A stretch of DNA of 41,266 bases from Prochlorococcus sp. AH-716-K03 (GTDB taxonomy: Bacteria; Cyanobacteriota; Cyanobacteriia; PCC-6307; Cyanobiaceae). The DNA lies in contig JAOOLH010000003.1 of the NCBI GenBank assembly GCA_028408675.1, positions 1 through 41,266 of the forward strand, written 5' to 3'. Within the stretch, counting starts at the first letter, position 1, and every line of letters starts with the position of its first letter. Shown in pieces: positions 10,605-21,141 of this stretch. The position numbers and the translations under genes were made by a program. The notes below the pieces were generated by a model. The model searched no databases. It worked only from the letters and a program-made list of their open reading frames with translations, and was not told the origin of the DNA.

Positions 10605-11762
10605 TTAATAATCATCATTAAAAGAAATTTGACCTATTTTTTTCATCCTTTCTAGTTTGATTTGACACATTGAAACTATTTCTTTATTACTAAAACCCTT
10701 AAGAAAAGCAAAAATCGACATGCCACCAGCGCCTACCCCCTCCTTAACATATCCTATTTCATAGTCATATAATTCTTTATATTTAGATGATTTAAAATTC
10801 AAAGGACTTGCCATTCCTAATAAGTTTACTTTGTGTTTTTCAGCAATTAAATCTAATAAATCACCCAATGAATTATCTTTAACCAACCAGCCAGTTGTTG
10901 CTACAAAAACGAACTCAATAAATTCTTGTTTTTCTGTAGAATCAATAAATTCCAATGCAAGTAAAAGTAAAGCCATCATCTGACTACCTCCAGATAATAC
11001 AACCGATTGCTTAGCTAATCTTGCTCCAATCAATAGTCCCATAGAGAATGCTTGGAACGGATCTCCGACTGAAGAAATAACATCTAAAGAATCAAAATTA
11101 TAATTTAGATTTGCATTTAAAAGACCAGCTTTAATTACTTTTTTTTTTAAGGTCCTAGGAGCATTAATTAAACTACTACCTATTAAATTATCTACCTTCA
11201 ACCCAAAAGCTTCCATTACTGCCTGAGCAGTTGTAGTTCCACCTGGGACGGATTCTGAAATGCATATGGGCTGATTAGTAGATTTTCCAATTTCTAATCC
11301 TTTTTTATAAAGGCTTAAAACTCTCTTCTTTTCCATCGATTTTCCTGTTGTTAGACATTTAGAAGGTCCCTCTAAATAATTTTCTACCACCATATGATTA
11401 AAGTAAGGTTTTTCGTTTATTCCTATAGGAACAACTATCGGTTTTGCGCATATAAGTTTCGAACAAACATAACTTATTAATGCAGGAGTTACTCCTGCAT
11501 TTAAAAAAGGTAATTTATATTTATGATTTATAGATGCACCAAAAAGAAGAAACTCAGCATCTGCCAATGCAGTTTTCTTTCTAGCTTTTGAATTAATTCC
11601 TGCTGCAGAAATACCTTCAATTTGAGAGGTTTCTGTTCCTGCAATCACAAGATAGAAAATAAAATTATCAATTTCTTTTTTAAGAATTTCTACTCTGTCA
11701 GAAAATAATTTTTGATTAATTTTACTGCCGAATAACTTTATTCCTAAATAAGATTTATCCAT
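10605..11762 (-). CDS. CobT-like nicotinate-nucleotide phosphoribosyltransferase family protein (TIGR00303-like)
   Basis: SVPGGTTTAQAVMEAFG, GDPFQAFSMGLLIGARLAKQSVVLSGGSQMMALL and GVGAGGMS motifs as in CobT-related proteins of cyanobacteria. Confidence 0.78.
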   Translation of the reverse strand: MDKSYLGIKLFGSKINQKLFSDRVEILKKEIDNFIFYLVIAGTETSQIEGISAAGINSKARKKTALADAEFLLFGASINHKYKLPFLNAGVTPALISYVCSKLICAKPIVVPIGINEKPYFNHMVVENYLEGPSKCLTTGKSMEKKRVLSLYKKGLEIGKSTNQPICISESVPGGTTTAQAVMEAFGLKVDNLIGSSLINAPRTLKKKVIKAGLLNANLNYNFDSLDVISSVGDPFQAFSMGLLIGARLAKQSVVLSGGSQMMALLLLALEFIDSTEKQEFIEFVFVATTGWLVKDNSLGDLLDLIAEKHKVNLLGMASPLNFKSSKYKELYDYEIGYVKEGVGAGGMSIFAFLKGFSNKEIVSMCQIKLERMKKIGQISFNDDY

Positions 11763-11776
11763 TATTTAATCTTATA

Positions 11777-12415
11777 TCAAAGACCTAAATCAACAAATCC
11801 ATTAATTATTTTTGGAGGATCTGGTATATTTGAATTTAATCTAGGGAAAAGAGAATAAGAAAGTATATGTATGGTTAAGACATAAACCATTTCTTGAAAA
11901 ATTACTAATAATATTGCTACTAATTGGATAATTTGGATTGAAGGGGAAAAGGGTAAATTAAATAAGTCAATAACTTTATCTATAAGGCCATAGCTTGCTC
12001 TCGTAATTATTACCCAGAGATTATCGCCAACTAAAGTTGATAATGCAAATACTCTTATAAAAAAACCTAGCGTCCCAATAATTACACCAACACTCCAACT
12101 AAGCCACCAATTTTTTTGCTTAAACCAAGACCATCCTAACCAAAAAGCTAATATTCCATATGGGAACAAAAATAAAGTTCCTCTTATTGGACCCATAAGT
12201 ATAAGTAACAAAAGAAATTGTATTATGAGACCTTCAAACGCAATTTTAGTTCCTCTTCTCAAATGCAGTAATATTATGGGAAGAGGTAATATTAATCTCA
12301 ACAATGCTCCACCTACAGGTAAATAATATAAAGCCACCCAAAGTAATGAAGAAAGAGAAGCTAAATATGAAGGTTCAATTATATTAAGTGCCTCATTTTT
12401 TTTTAAAAATTTCAT
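11777..12415 (-). CDS. DUF2232 (YybS-like) membrane protein
   Basis: Multi-TM protein with RRGTKIAFEGLIIQFLLLLILMGPIRG pattern. Confidence 0.65.
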   Translation of the reverse strand: MKFLKKNEALNIIEPSYLASLSSLLWVALYYLPVGGALLRLILPLPIILLHLRRGTKIAFEGLIIQFLLLLILMGPIRGTLFLFPYGILAFWLGWSWFKQKNWWLSWSVGVIIGTLGFFIRVFALSTLVGDNLWVIITRASYGLIDKVIDLFNLPFSPSIQIIQLVAILLVIFQEMVYVLTIHILSYSLFPRLNSNIPDPPKIINGFVDLGL

Positions 12416-12434
12416 ATAATTTTTGTATAAAAAA

Positions 12435-13019
12435 TTAATTTATATTTATACTTTTATTTTTTGAGTCAAAAAAACGTTCAATCTTTTCTATTTCAAAATT
12501 TACATCAGAATTTCTTAAAATGGTACTTAAATTTTCAATAGGATCTTTTGGATCTACATCTTTTAAAATAAAGATAATTTTGTAAGATTGAGGTTGATAT
12601 TGTTTTTTAAAAAGTAAATTTTTTTGCTTAGTAATTCTTTTGTTATTTTTTGCTTTATCCCGAGCATTAATAACTTTCTTGATATTTAAACTATTTTCAG
12701 TTTCTTCTTTTATTATTGGCTCTTTAATATTTTTGTTATTTTTTTCTTTCTCCTCGGCTTTAATAACTTCCTTGATTTTTAAACTATTTTCAGTTTCTTC
12801 TTTTATTTTTGGTTGTTTAATATTTTTGTTATTTTTTTCTTTCTCCTCGGCTTTAATAACTTCCTTGATCTTCAAACTATTTTTATTTTCCTCTTTTACT
12901 CTTGGTTCTTCAACATTTTTAAAACTAGATTCAAGAAAATTTCCAACTCTACCCCCTGAACACGATTGTAATAAAATTAAAATAATTATTAAATAAACCT
13001 TTTTAATTGTTAAACCCAT
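12435..13019 (-). CDS. Putative lipoprotein with Lys/Glu-rich 31-aa tandem repeats
   Basis: Lipobox LLQSC near N-terminus; three KIKEETENSLKIKEVIKAEEKEKNNKNIKxP-like units. Confidence 0.7.
   Translation of the reverse strand: MGLTIKKVYLIIILILLQSCSGGRVGNFLESSFKNVEEPRVKEENKNSLKIKEVIKAEEKEKNNKNIKQPKIKEETENSLKIKEVIKAEEKEKNNKNIKEPIIKEETENSLNIKKVINARDKAKNNKRITKQKNLLFKKQYQPQSYKIIFILKDVDPKDPIENLSTILRNSDVNFEIEKIERFFDSKNKSININ
12624..12902 (-). repeat. Three tandem 93-bp (31-codon) repeats
   Basis: tcctcggctttaataacttccttgat recurs at 93-bp spacing (12751 and 12844) with a degenerate third copy; protein residues 40-132. Confidence 0.9.
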
Positions 13020-13021
13020 AT

Positions 13022-15634
13022 TTAATTTTTATTTTTTTTATACTTTGATGTCTTTTTCTTAGTTACTTTATTTTTTTTTAAAGCAGAACCCTTTTTATCT
13101 TTCATTTTTTCTTCTAATAAAACCAATGCATTATCAAGTGTGAATTTCTCTAAATTAGTATCTTTAGGCAAAGAGGCATTTATTTTTCCACACTTAACAT
13201 ATAATCCATACCTTCCATTTAAGATTTGAATTTTATCGGTTAATTCTTTAGGTTTGCCAAAATCCTTTACTACTTCTTGACCTCCTCTACCTAATTTTGG
13301 CATCGCGAGAATTTCTAATGCACGTTTAAGATCAACTTTAAATACGTCATCTTCTTTTTTTAAAGATCTATTTTCAGAATCATCTTCATTTTTGATCCAT
13401 TTAATATAAGGACCAAATCTTCCCCTATCGGCCTCAATAATTCCACCTTCGGGATGCTCTCCTAGCAATTTTGGTAAGCTTAATAGCTCTAGAGCTTCCT
13501 GCAAAGATAAGTCATCAGTTTTTAAATCTTTAGGTAAAGATGCTCTCCTTGGCTTAGCTTTACCCTCTTCACTATTTCCTAACTGAACATAAGGTCCATA
13601 AGGCCCAAATCTTAAAAATACTTGCTCGCCAGTTTTTGGATCAGTCCCAAGATCCGAGGGACCACTAAGAATTTGATCAACTTTCTTTTTATCCAAATCT
13701 CCAGGAGTAATATCCATAGGGAGATTACCTTTTGCTTGTATTTCATTACCTGATTCATCTATTTTTACTCCCTCTAGCCATGGCCCATTTGAACCAATCC
13801 TAACTACACATGGTAAATCATCAAAATCAACTTGTCTGTACGCTTTTCCATCAATATCTCCTTCTGTTTTCTGAACTTTTACTTCAAGACCATTTTTACC
13901 TTTATAAAAAGTTTCTAAATATGGAAGCCACTCAAGATTACCTGAAGAAATTTCGTCTAATGATGATTCCATTTTTGCCGTAAAAGTAGTATCAACCAGA
14001 TCAGGGAAGTGCTCCTCTAGTAATGCCGTAACAGCAAAAGCTGTAAATGTAGGTGACAAAGAGTTTGAAGAAATATTTGCATAACCCCTATCAACAATTG
14101 TTCCAATAATACTTGCATAAGTTGAAGGTCTTCCTATTCCTTCTTTTTCTAAAACTTTTACTAATGCAGCCTCAGTATATCTGGCTGGGGATTTAGTCTC
14201 GTGATGGGTAGCCTCTTTGCTAGTCACTTCTAGATTAGACCCAAGAGTTAAATTGGGAAGAATTACTTCTTTTTGCTCTAATGATGCGCTTGGATCATCA
14301 CTACCCTCTACATACGCTCTAAAAAATCCTGCAAAATCTATACTTTTTCCACTTGACTTAAACAATCCTTTCCCAACTTCTATTTCAGCATTAATCATTG
14401 TTAATCTAGCTTCCGCCATTTGACTAGCAACAGTTCTTTTCCAAATTAATTCATAAAGAGAAAGATCTCTTCCGAACAGTTCTGTATCATTTGGAGTCTT
14501 AAATACTTCGCCAGCAGGTCTGATAGCTTCATGTGCTTCTTGAGCATTCCTTGCTTCTGAATCAAATTGACGAACTGAGCTTGATAAATATTCCTTTCCA
14601 TATCTAGAATTTACGCATTCTCTTGCTGCTCTAATTGCTTGCTCGGAAAGATGTACCGAATCAGTTCTCATATATGTTATGAAACCCTTCTCATATAAAC
14701 CTTGAGCACATCTCATTGTTTCTCTTGCCGATAGTCTGAGTTTTCTATTAGCTTCCTGTTGCAAAGTACTAGTCGTAAAAGGTGGGACAGGCTTCCTAGT
14801 TGTGGGTTTTTTTTCTATTTTGAGGACTTTCCACTTTTCTTCAGAAAAAGATTTGAGCAAACTCTTTGCTCTATCTTCGTTCAAAATTAATGATTTATTA
14901 CCTTTTTTTAATTTTCCTGTCTGTTCATCAAAATCAGAGCCGTTGGATATTTTCTGACCATCTAGACTAAATAATTTACTTTCAAAAGAAATATTATCTT
15001 TGAGCAAAGACGCTTTTAATCCCCAGTAAGTGGCTTTTTTGAATGCTCTCCTTTCTCTTTCTTTATTAACAAGCAATCTTACTGAAACAGACTGAACGCG
15101 GCCAGCAGACAGTCTAGGAGCTACCTTTTTCCAAAGTAACGGAGAAAGCTCATATCCAAAAAGTCTATCAAGGATTCTTCTTGTTTCTTGGGCCTGAACT
15201 AATTCCATATCAATTTCTCTAGTCTCATCAAGAGCTTTATTAATCGCCTTTTTAGTAATTTCATGAAAAACCATTCGTTTAGTTGGAATTTTTGGTTTAA
15301 GAATTTGCATTAAGTGCCAACTTATACTCTCTCCTTCCCTATCTTCATCAGTTGCTAATAGCAATTGTGTAGCATCTTTTAAAGCATTTTTTAAATCTTT
15401 AACAACCTTCTTCTTTTCCTTTGGGACAATATAAAGTGGTTCAAAATCTTCTGTAGTATTAACTCCTATTCTTGACCATTTTTCTTTTTTGACTGAAGCA
15501 GGGATTTCAGCGGCTCCTTTTGGAAGATCTCTTACATGTCCCATAGAAGCTAAGACTTCATAATTAGGAGGCAAAAATCTTCTTATAGTTTTTGCCTTCG
15601 TAGGACTTTCAACAATAACAAGTGTGTGATCCAA
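13022..15634 (-). CDS. topA: DNA topoisomerase I
   Basis: LVIVESPTKAKTI, ATDEDREGE, ITYMRTDS motifs; C-terminal repeats and Lys-rich tail. Confidence 0.97.
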   Translation of the reverse strand: MDHTLVIVESPTKAKTIRRFLPPNYEVLASMGHVRDLPKGAAEIPASVKKEKWSRIGVNTTEDFEPLYIVPKEKKKVVKDLKNALKDATQLLLATDEDREGESISWHLMQILKPKIPTKRMVFHEITKKAINKALDETREIDMELVQAQETRRILDRLFGYELSPLLWKKVAPRLSAGRVQSVSVRLLVNKERERRAFKKATYWGLKASLLKDNISFESKLFSLDGQKISNGSDFDEQTGKLKKGNKSLILNEDRAKSLLKSFSEEKWKVLKIEKKPTTRKPVPPFTTSTLQQEANRKLRLSARETMRCAQGLYEKGFITYMRTDSVHLSEQAIRAARECVNSRYGKEYLSSSVRQFDSEARNAQEAHEAIRPAGEVFKTPNDTELFGRDLSLYELIWKRTVASQMAEARLTMINAEIEVGKGLFKSSGKSIDFAGFFRAYVEGSDDPSASLEQKEVILPNLTLGSNLEVTSKEATHHETKSPARYTEAALVKVLEKEGIGRPSTYASIIGTIVDRGYANISSNSLSPTFTAFAVTALLEEHFPDLVDTTFTAKMESSLDEISSGNLEWLPYLETFYKGKNGLEVKVQKTEGDIDGKAYRQVDFDDLPCVVRIGSNGPWLEGVKIDESGNEIQAKGNLPMDITPGDLDKKKVDQILSGPSDLGTDPKTGEQVFLRFGPYGPYVQLGNSEEGKAKPRRASLPKDLKTDDLSLQEALELLSLPKLLGEHPEGGIIEADRGRFGPYIKWIKNEDDSENRSLKKEDDVFKVDLKRALEILAMPKLGRGGQEVVKDFGKPKELTDKIQILNGRYGLYVKCGKINASLPKDTNLEKFTLDNALVLLEEKMKDKKGSALKKNKVTKKKTSKYKKNKN

Positions 15635-15802
15635 GGTCTATTTCAATAAAATGGTGTTTTTTTAATCAATTAGGGCATATTATGATTAATTGAAACATCT
15701 TCAAGCAATATTGCTCGAGAATTTCAAAAATCATACCCACAAATTATAATCAAGTTAAGATTAACTCTTACATCCTTACAATCAAACATTCAATTTAATT
15801 AA

Positions 15803-17323
15803 GTGCCCAACGAAATCTTTACAATTAATTTAAATGCACAAGCAATTATTCCAGAAGCTTTCATTTTGCTTGGTATTGTTGGCACTCTTCTTGTAGATCT
15901 CGCTGGTGAGAAGACGGCCTCAAGGTGGGCGCCTCTAATATGTTACATTTCATTAGCTAGTTCTCTTTTAAGTCTCGCTTTACAGTGGAGTAACCCTGTT
16001 AATATTGCATTCCTTGGCTCATTTAATTCAGATAATTTAGCTATTGCATTTAGAGCAATAATTGCATTATCTACCTTGATATCATTACTCATTAGCTGGC
16101 GTTACACCGAGCAGAGTGGAAGTCCGATCGGAGAATTTGCTGCAATAGTTTTATCGGCAACTTTAGGAGCCATGCTTTTGTGTGGATCTACTGACCTTGT
16201 AAGTATATTTATATCTTTAGAGACTTTATCAGTAGCAAGCTATTTGCTTTCTGGTTACCTCAAAAGAGACCCTAGGAGTTCAGAGGCGGCTTTAAAATAT
16301 CTTCTTGTTGGATCAGCTGCTGCTGCAATTTATTTATATGGTTCCTCATTTCTTTATGGTTTAAGTGGTTCCACAAACTTATCAACTATTGGGATAGAAA
16401 TATTAAATAAGCCATCTTTTATTACATCCTTATCACTAGTTTTTGTCTTATCAACTGTTGCTTTTAAGATTGCTGCAGTTCCTTTTCACCAATGGACTCC
16501 TGATGTTTATGAAGGATCCCCCACACCAGTAGTTGCTTTTTTATCTGTTGGTTCTAAGACTGCTGGATTTGCTTTCGCAATAAGAATTTTAAGCACTACT
16601 TTTTCTTCTTTCGATGAACAATGGAAATTATTATTTACTATTTTAGCCATCTTAAGTATGGCCTTAGGAAATATCGTTGCATTAGCCCAAACCTCAATGA
16701 AAAGGATGTTAGCCTACAGTTCAATTGGTCAGGCCGGATTTGTAATGATAGGCATAGTATCTGGCACTCAAGATGGCCTATCAGCAGCAGTATTATATTT
16801 AGCTTCATACTTGTTTATGAATCTAGGAGCTTTTTCATGTGTAATACTTTTTTCTCTGAGAACTGGCTCAGATAGTATTTCAGATTATTCAGGTCTTTAT
16901 CAAAAGGATCCCTTAATTACTTTAGGTTTAAGCCTATGTCTTCTTTCTCTTGGTGGGCTACCGCCTATGCTAGGTTTTTTTGGCAAAATATATTTGTTTT
17001 TTGCAGGTTGGGCTAATCATCAATATCTTTTAGTTGTAGTTGGATTAGTAACTTCAGTAATTTCAATTTATTATTACATCTCTGTTATAAAAATGATGGT
17101 AGTAAAAGAACCTCAAGAAGCTTCTGAAATAGTTAAATCTTATCCTGAAATAAACTGGAATATTGTAGGATTACCTCCATTAAGAGTTGCTTTATATACA
17201 TGTATAGCAGTAACAGCTTTGGGTGGGATACTCTCTAACCCACTTTTCAAATTAGCTAATTCAGCGGTATCTGAAACTCCTTTCTTGCAAGATATATTAG
17301 CTGTGGCGAATAATACTCTCTAA
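15803..17323 (+). CDS. ndhB: NAD(P)H-quinone oxidoreductase subunit 2
   Basis: Complex I subunit N motifs ([30 protein letters not shown]); GTG start. Confidence 0.95.
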   Translation: MPNEIFTINLNAQAIIPEAFILLGIVGTLLVDLAGEKTASRWAPLICYISLASSLLSLALQWSNPVNIAFLGSFNSDNLAIAFRAIIALSTLISLLISWRYTEQSGSPIGEFAAIVLSATLGAMLLCGSTDLVSIFISLETLSVASYLLSGYLKRDPRSSEAALKYLLVGSAAAAIYLYGSSFLYGLSGSTNLSTIGIEILNKPSFITSLSLVFVLSTVAFKIAAVPFHQWTPDVYEGSPTPVVAFLSVGSKTAGFAFAIRILSTTFSSFDEQWKLLFTILAILSMALGNIVALAQTSMKRMLAYSSIGQAGFVMIGIVSGTQDGLSAAVLYLASYLFMNLGAFSCVILFSLRTGSDSISDYSGLYQKDPLITLGLSLCLLSLGGLPPMLGFFGKIYLFFAGWANHQYLLVVVGLVTSVISIYYYISVIKMMVVKEPQEASEIVKSYPEINWNIVGLPPLRVALYTCIAVTALGGILSNPLFKLANSAVSETPFLQDILAVANNTL

Positions 17324-17337
17324 AAAATTATTTATAA

Positions 17338-18024
17338 ATGAAAAATAAAGTTGCTAGCTTAGAAAAAGTTTCTAAAACGTATGGCAAAGACGATCTTATT
17401 GTTAAAGCCTTGGATAAGGTAAATTTAGAAATTTATAAAGGGGACTATTTGGCTGTTATGGGCGCGAGTGGTTCCGGTAAAAGTACTGCAATGAACATTA
17501 TTGGCTGTTTAGATAGACCATCTCAAGGGGTATATAAATTAAATGGGGCTCCAGTTGAAAATTTATCTGATGATGAATTAGCTGAGTTGAGAAACCAAAA
17601 ATTAGGATTCGTTTTCCAACAATTCCACCTTCTATCAGACGCTACTGCACTAGAAAATGTTCTTCTACCAATGATTTATGCGGGTGTAAATCCTTTGGAA
17701 AGAGAAGAAAGAGCAAAAATTGCCTTAGATAAAGTTGGGCTTTCTGAAAGAGTTAATAATCGTCCTAATCAGTTATCAGGAGGGCAACAACAACGTGTCG
17801 CAATTGCAAGAGCAATCATTAATAACCCTGCACTTTTATTAGCCGACGAGCCTACAGGAGCATTAGATTCAAAGACTACAGAAGATGTATTAGACCTATT
17901 TGATAAACTTCATCAATCAGGAATAACTATCGTTTTAGTAACTCACGAAGATGAAGTTGCAAGTCGTGCAAAAAAAATTGCAAAGTTTAAAGATGGAAAA
18001 ATAGTTGAATTAAAAATTAAATAA
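17338..18024 (+). CDS. ABC transporter ATP-binding protein (LolD/MacB/DevA-like), no adjacent permease
   Basis: MGASGSGKST, LSGGQQQRVAIARAI, LLLADEPTGALDS. Confidence 0.9.
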   Translation: MKNKVASLEKVSKTYGKDDLIVKALDKVNLEIYKGDYLAVMGASGSGKSTAMNIIGCLDRPSQGVYKLNGAPVENLSDDELAELRNQKLGFVFQQFHLLSDATALENVLLPMIYAGVNPLEREERAKIALDKVGLSERVNNRPNQLSGGQQQRVAIARAIINNPALLLADEPTGALDSKTTEDVLDLFDKLHQSGITIVLVTHEDEVASRAKKIAKFKDGKIVELKIK

Positions 18025-18026
18025 AT

Positions 18027-18776
18027 TTAAAACCTTTTTAATACTTTTTCTTGACTTTGATTATAGATTCTCAAATTCCCATTATTGTCTATGTCTCTTA
18101 TTTTCCAATCGTTTGAGTCATAACCCCGAGGTAAATATTTTTTTGTAAGATAATTATTTGCGTTTTCAACAATATAATCTTTTCTATAATTACATTCGAC
18201 TGCATCATGAATAGTTTTAAGAATTTTAGCAACCCAATAATATTCGCATAAATTTTTAGTATCAAGGACTTCAGATAAAGAAATCCCCTGTAATGGGGTT
18301 TTATTTAAAAAATTCATACCTAAACCTATCCTTAAATAAATAATTTCTTTTCCTCTTGTTATAACCCTGGGTAAAAATCCAATTAATTTTTTGGAATCAT
18401 AAAAAATATCATTTGGCCATTTCAAATCCACTTTTATAGATTCCATATTCAACATTTCACATAACTTAATTGCGAATGAAAGACTCAAGATGTCACTTGA
18501 GAACTCTGATGAGAATATTGGATAAGCGGCACTAAGCCATATTCCGCCTTTAGGAGAAAACCATGATCTAGAATTTTGACCTATCCCAGATAATTGCTCT
18601 TTGGCTACTATTGCTCTTGGTTTAGATCTTTTGATTGGAGAATCTTTGAGCCAATTGGTTAATTCATATTCAGTACTTTTACATTTTGATTTATATTTAA
18701 GTCTCCAATCTGGACAAACTCCTTGGATTTTTTTGTAGTGATATGCTGTCTTAGCTACAGATCCTAAAAGTTTCAC
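18027..18776 (-). CDS. birA: Biotin--[acetyl-CoA-carboxylase] ligase
   Basis: AKEQLSGIGQNSRSWFSPKGGIWLS and VDLKWPNDIFYDSKKLIGFLPR motifs. Confidence 0.85.
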   Translation of the reverse strand: MKLLGSVAKTAYHYKKIQGVCPDWRLKYKSKCKSTEYELTNWLKDSPIKRSKPRAIVAKEQLSGIGQNSRSWFSPKGGIWLSAAYPIFSSEFSSDILSLSFAIKLCEMLNMESIKVDLKWPNDIFYDSKKLIGFLPRVITRGKEIIYLRIGLGMNFLNKTPLQGISLSEVLDTKNLCEYYWVAKILKTIHDAVECNYRKDYIVENANNYLTKKYLPRGYDSNDWKIRDIDNNGNLRIYNQSQEKVLKRF

Positions 18777-18851
18777 AAGTCCATATTATTAAAAAACAAG
18801 CAATCTTTACAAGATTAAATTATCCTAAATCTTATAGCTTTATAAAACAAA

Positions 18852-19334
18852 TTGCATAAAAAATATTTACCAATATTAAATAAAAGATATCCATCTTCAA
18901 TGAGAAACTGTCTTGATAATTTTAAAAAATCATGGGGAGACTTGGACAAACTATCCAAATTAAATGAAAACTGGGAAAAGTTAATTGGTTTGGAATTGTC
19001 TAGGGCATGTAAACCATTAAAAATTGAACAAAAAAATCTTACCATTGCTGTAAATCATCCACAATGGAGGCAGGCATTAATTTATAACAAACACAAATTA
19101 AAAGAAAGTATCAGCAGATTTGGAATAAATTTAAATGAAATTAAGATAATTCAAAATTACGAAGTCAAAAATTTAGATTGTAAAGAGATGACTTCAAAAA
19201 CGATTTGGGAGAAACATCCAAGCAGAATAAAGAATAATAATATGGTTATCTGTAAAATATGTAAAATTCCTACGCCCAAAGGTGAAATAACAAGATGGGG
19301 GAAATGTAGTTTTTGCTGGCGAAAAAGTGGTTAG
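18852..19334 (+). CDS. DUF721-family protein with C-terminal Cys motif
   Basis: WEKLIGLELSRACKPLKIEQKNLTIAVNHPQWRQAL; CKICKIPTPKGEITRWGKCSFC; TTG start. Confidence 0.75.
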   Translation: MHKKYLPILNKRYPSSMRNCLDNFKKSWGDLDKLSKLNENWEKLIGLELSRACKPLKIEQKNLTIAVNHPQWRQALIYNKHKLKESISRFGINLNEIKIIQNYEVKNLDCKEMTSKTIWEKHPSRIKNNNMVICKICKIPTPKGEITRWGKCSFCWRKSG

Positions 19335-19343
19335 AAAAATTTT

Positions 19344-20045
19344 TTATTTTTCTAATATTAATATTCCCATTTGATTGAAAAAAATTGTCCTATATTCCAC
19401 CTTCCTAAACCCTAATCCCTTTGCAATTTGTATAAGTTTATTCCCCTCTGGAAATTTTTTGATACTTTTTTCAATATAAGAATACTCTTTACTTAAATTA
19501 AAAAATTTCGAAATTGGTACTACTACTAACCTTAGATATAATTTTTGAAATATATCAGCTAAAGAATTCAATTTAGCATGATTAAAGTCTAGAAACCCAG
19601 CTCTACCTTGATCACTTAAAAGACTAAAAACTTTTTTTAGACCTTCTTCAACATTTACCAAATTCCTCAAACCATAAGACATACAAATTCCATCATAATT
19701 TTTTAAATCTTCATCTATTTCTAAGATATCTTGCATCTCCCAAGAGATAAATTTATTATCAATCAATTTCGACTTTTCCATTGCAATATTTAAAATTTCT
19801 TTTGCACTATCTATTCCAGTAACACTTCCATTGGGCCTAACTTTTTTAAAAATTAAAAAGGATAGATCCCCAGTTCCACAACATAAATCAGCCCAATTTT
19901 CCCCATCAATTGGTTTTAGTAAATCAACTAATGTCTTTTTCCAATATTTGTGTAATCCCAAACTAAGCAAACTATTTAAAAAGTCATAACTACAAGAAAT
20001 ATTATTAAAAATAGTTTTAACCTCATTAGTTTTTTTATATCGCAT
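19344..20045 (-). CDS. Demethyl(mena/phyllo)quinone methyltransferase (UbiE/MenG family)
   Basis: FNNISCSYDFLNSLLSLGLHKYWKK and ADLCCGTGDLSF motifs. Confidence 0.9.
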   Translation of the reverse strand: MRYKKTNEVKTIFNNISCSYDFLNSLLSLGLHKYWKKTLVDLLKPIDGENWADLCCGTGDLSFLIFKKVRPNGSVTGIDSAKEILNIAMEKSKLIDNKFISWEMQDILEIDEDLKNYDGICMSYGLRNLVNVEEGLKKVFSLLSDQGRAGFLDFNHAKLNSLADIFQKLYLRLVVVPISKFFNLSKEYSYIEKSIKKFPEGNKLIQIAKGLGFRKVEYRTIFFNQMGILILEK

Positions 20046-20080
20046 ATTTAAATATTTTTAATTAATGATAAATTATTTTT

Positions 20081-20848
20081 TTAATTAGGTCTCATTGGTA
20101 GTTTCTTTTCAATAAGAAAAGATTTTATTTCATCTATAGTAAGTTTTTTATCATGCAGTAAAGATGCTAAAAGTGCTGCAGAGGCTTTACCTTTGGTAAA
20201 AACATCATAAATATCTTCTACTGAGCCAGCCCCCCCAGAAGCGATCACAGGGATATTAACTGCATTTGCAACTGTTTGAGTCAATAATAAGTCGTATCCA
20301 TTTTGTGTCCCATCACCATCCATTGAAGTTAATAAAATTTCTCCAGCCCCTAATTCTTCAACTTTTTTTGCCCAACTTATTACATCTAAACCAGTATTCT
20401 CTCGCCCCCCCTTAACATATACTTCCCATTCACTAGATTTATTAACTTTTTTTCTTGCATCAATAGCAATAACAATACATTGTGTTCCAAAATTTGCAGA
20501 GCTTTTGGAAATTATGTCTGGATTTTTAACTGCAGAAGAATTTAAACTTACTTTATCTGCACCTGCTCTTAAAAGATCATTAATTGAGTTGATCGAATTT
20601 ATGCCCCCACCAACAGTAAATGGAATTTTAACTGATTTCGCTGTTCTAGAGACAAGATCAACTAATGTTTTTCTATTTTCCACACTAGCTCTTATATCTA
20701 AAAATACTAATTCATCCGCTCCTGCTTCTGAGTATTTACAAGCTAATTCGACAGGGTCACCAGAGTCTCTAAGGTTTACAAAATTAACACCTTTAACTAC
20801 CCTTCCATTAGCTACATCTAAACAAGGAATTAAACGAAGAGCTACCAT
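20081..20848 (-). CDS. hisF: Imidazole glycerol phosphate synthase cyclase subunit
   Basis: [37 protein letters not shown]. Confidence 0.97.
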   Translation of the reverse strand: MVALRLIPCLDVANGRVVKGVNFVNLRDSGDPVELACKYSEAGADELVFLDIRASVENRKTLVDLVSRTAKSVKIPFTVGGGINSINSINDLLRAGADKVSLNSSAVKNPDIISKSSANFGTQCIVIAIDARKKVNKSSEWEVYVKGGRENTGLDVISWAKKVEELGAGEILLTSMDGDGTQNGYDLLLTQTVANAVNIPVIASGGAGSVEDIYDVFTKGKASAALLASLLHDKKLTIDEIKSFLIEKKLPMRPN

Positions 20849-20907
20849 TTTAATAAAAATTGTCCAAAGGCTGTTAATCTTGCATAATAGCTTCCATTTT
20901 ACCTCTT

Positions 20908-21132
20908 ATGGCTGAAACAAAATTATTACCCAAAATTGGTAGTAAAGTTAAAATTAACATTAACAAAGTTAAAGATAGATTACCTGCAAAGCTAATTGAT
21001 CAAATATCATCAAATCCAAGAGTTGTAACAACTGGATATAAAATGACCGATGGTAGAAGTATTGGAATTACTGTTAAATTACAAAATGGAGAGGAAAATT
21101 GGTTTTTCCCTGAAGAAATTGAGAAAGGTTAA
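20908..21132 (+). CDS. DUF2862-like small cyanobacterial protein
   Basis: IGSKVKININKVKDRLPAKLID...VTTGYKMTDGRSIGITVKLQNGEENWFFPEEIE. Confidence 0.75.
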   Translation: MAETKLLPKIGSKVKININKVKDRLPAKLIDQISSNPRVVTTGYKMTDGRSIGITVKLQNGEENWFFPEEIEKG

Positions 21133-21141
21133 ATATTAAAA

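Noticed and set aside
9603-12415. Genomic island or mobile element
   Set aside because: No integrase, transposase, tRNA attachment site or flanking repeats seen; genes look like typical picocyanobacterial content
12640-12996. 118-aa + strand ORF with repeats
   Set aside because: Exact antisense of the lipoprotein repeat gene; the hydrophobic FLIFKLFSVSSFI repeats are a by-product of the Lys/Glu-rich minus-strand repeats
20505-20915. 136-aa + strand ORF
   Set aside because: Antisense shadow of hisF
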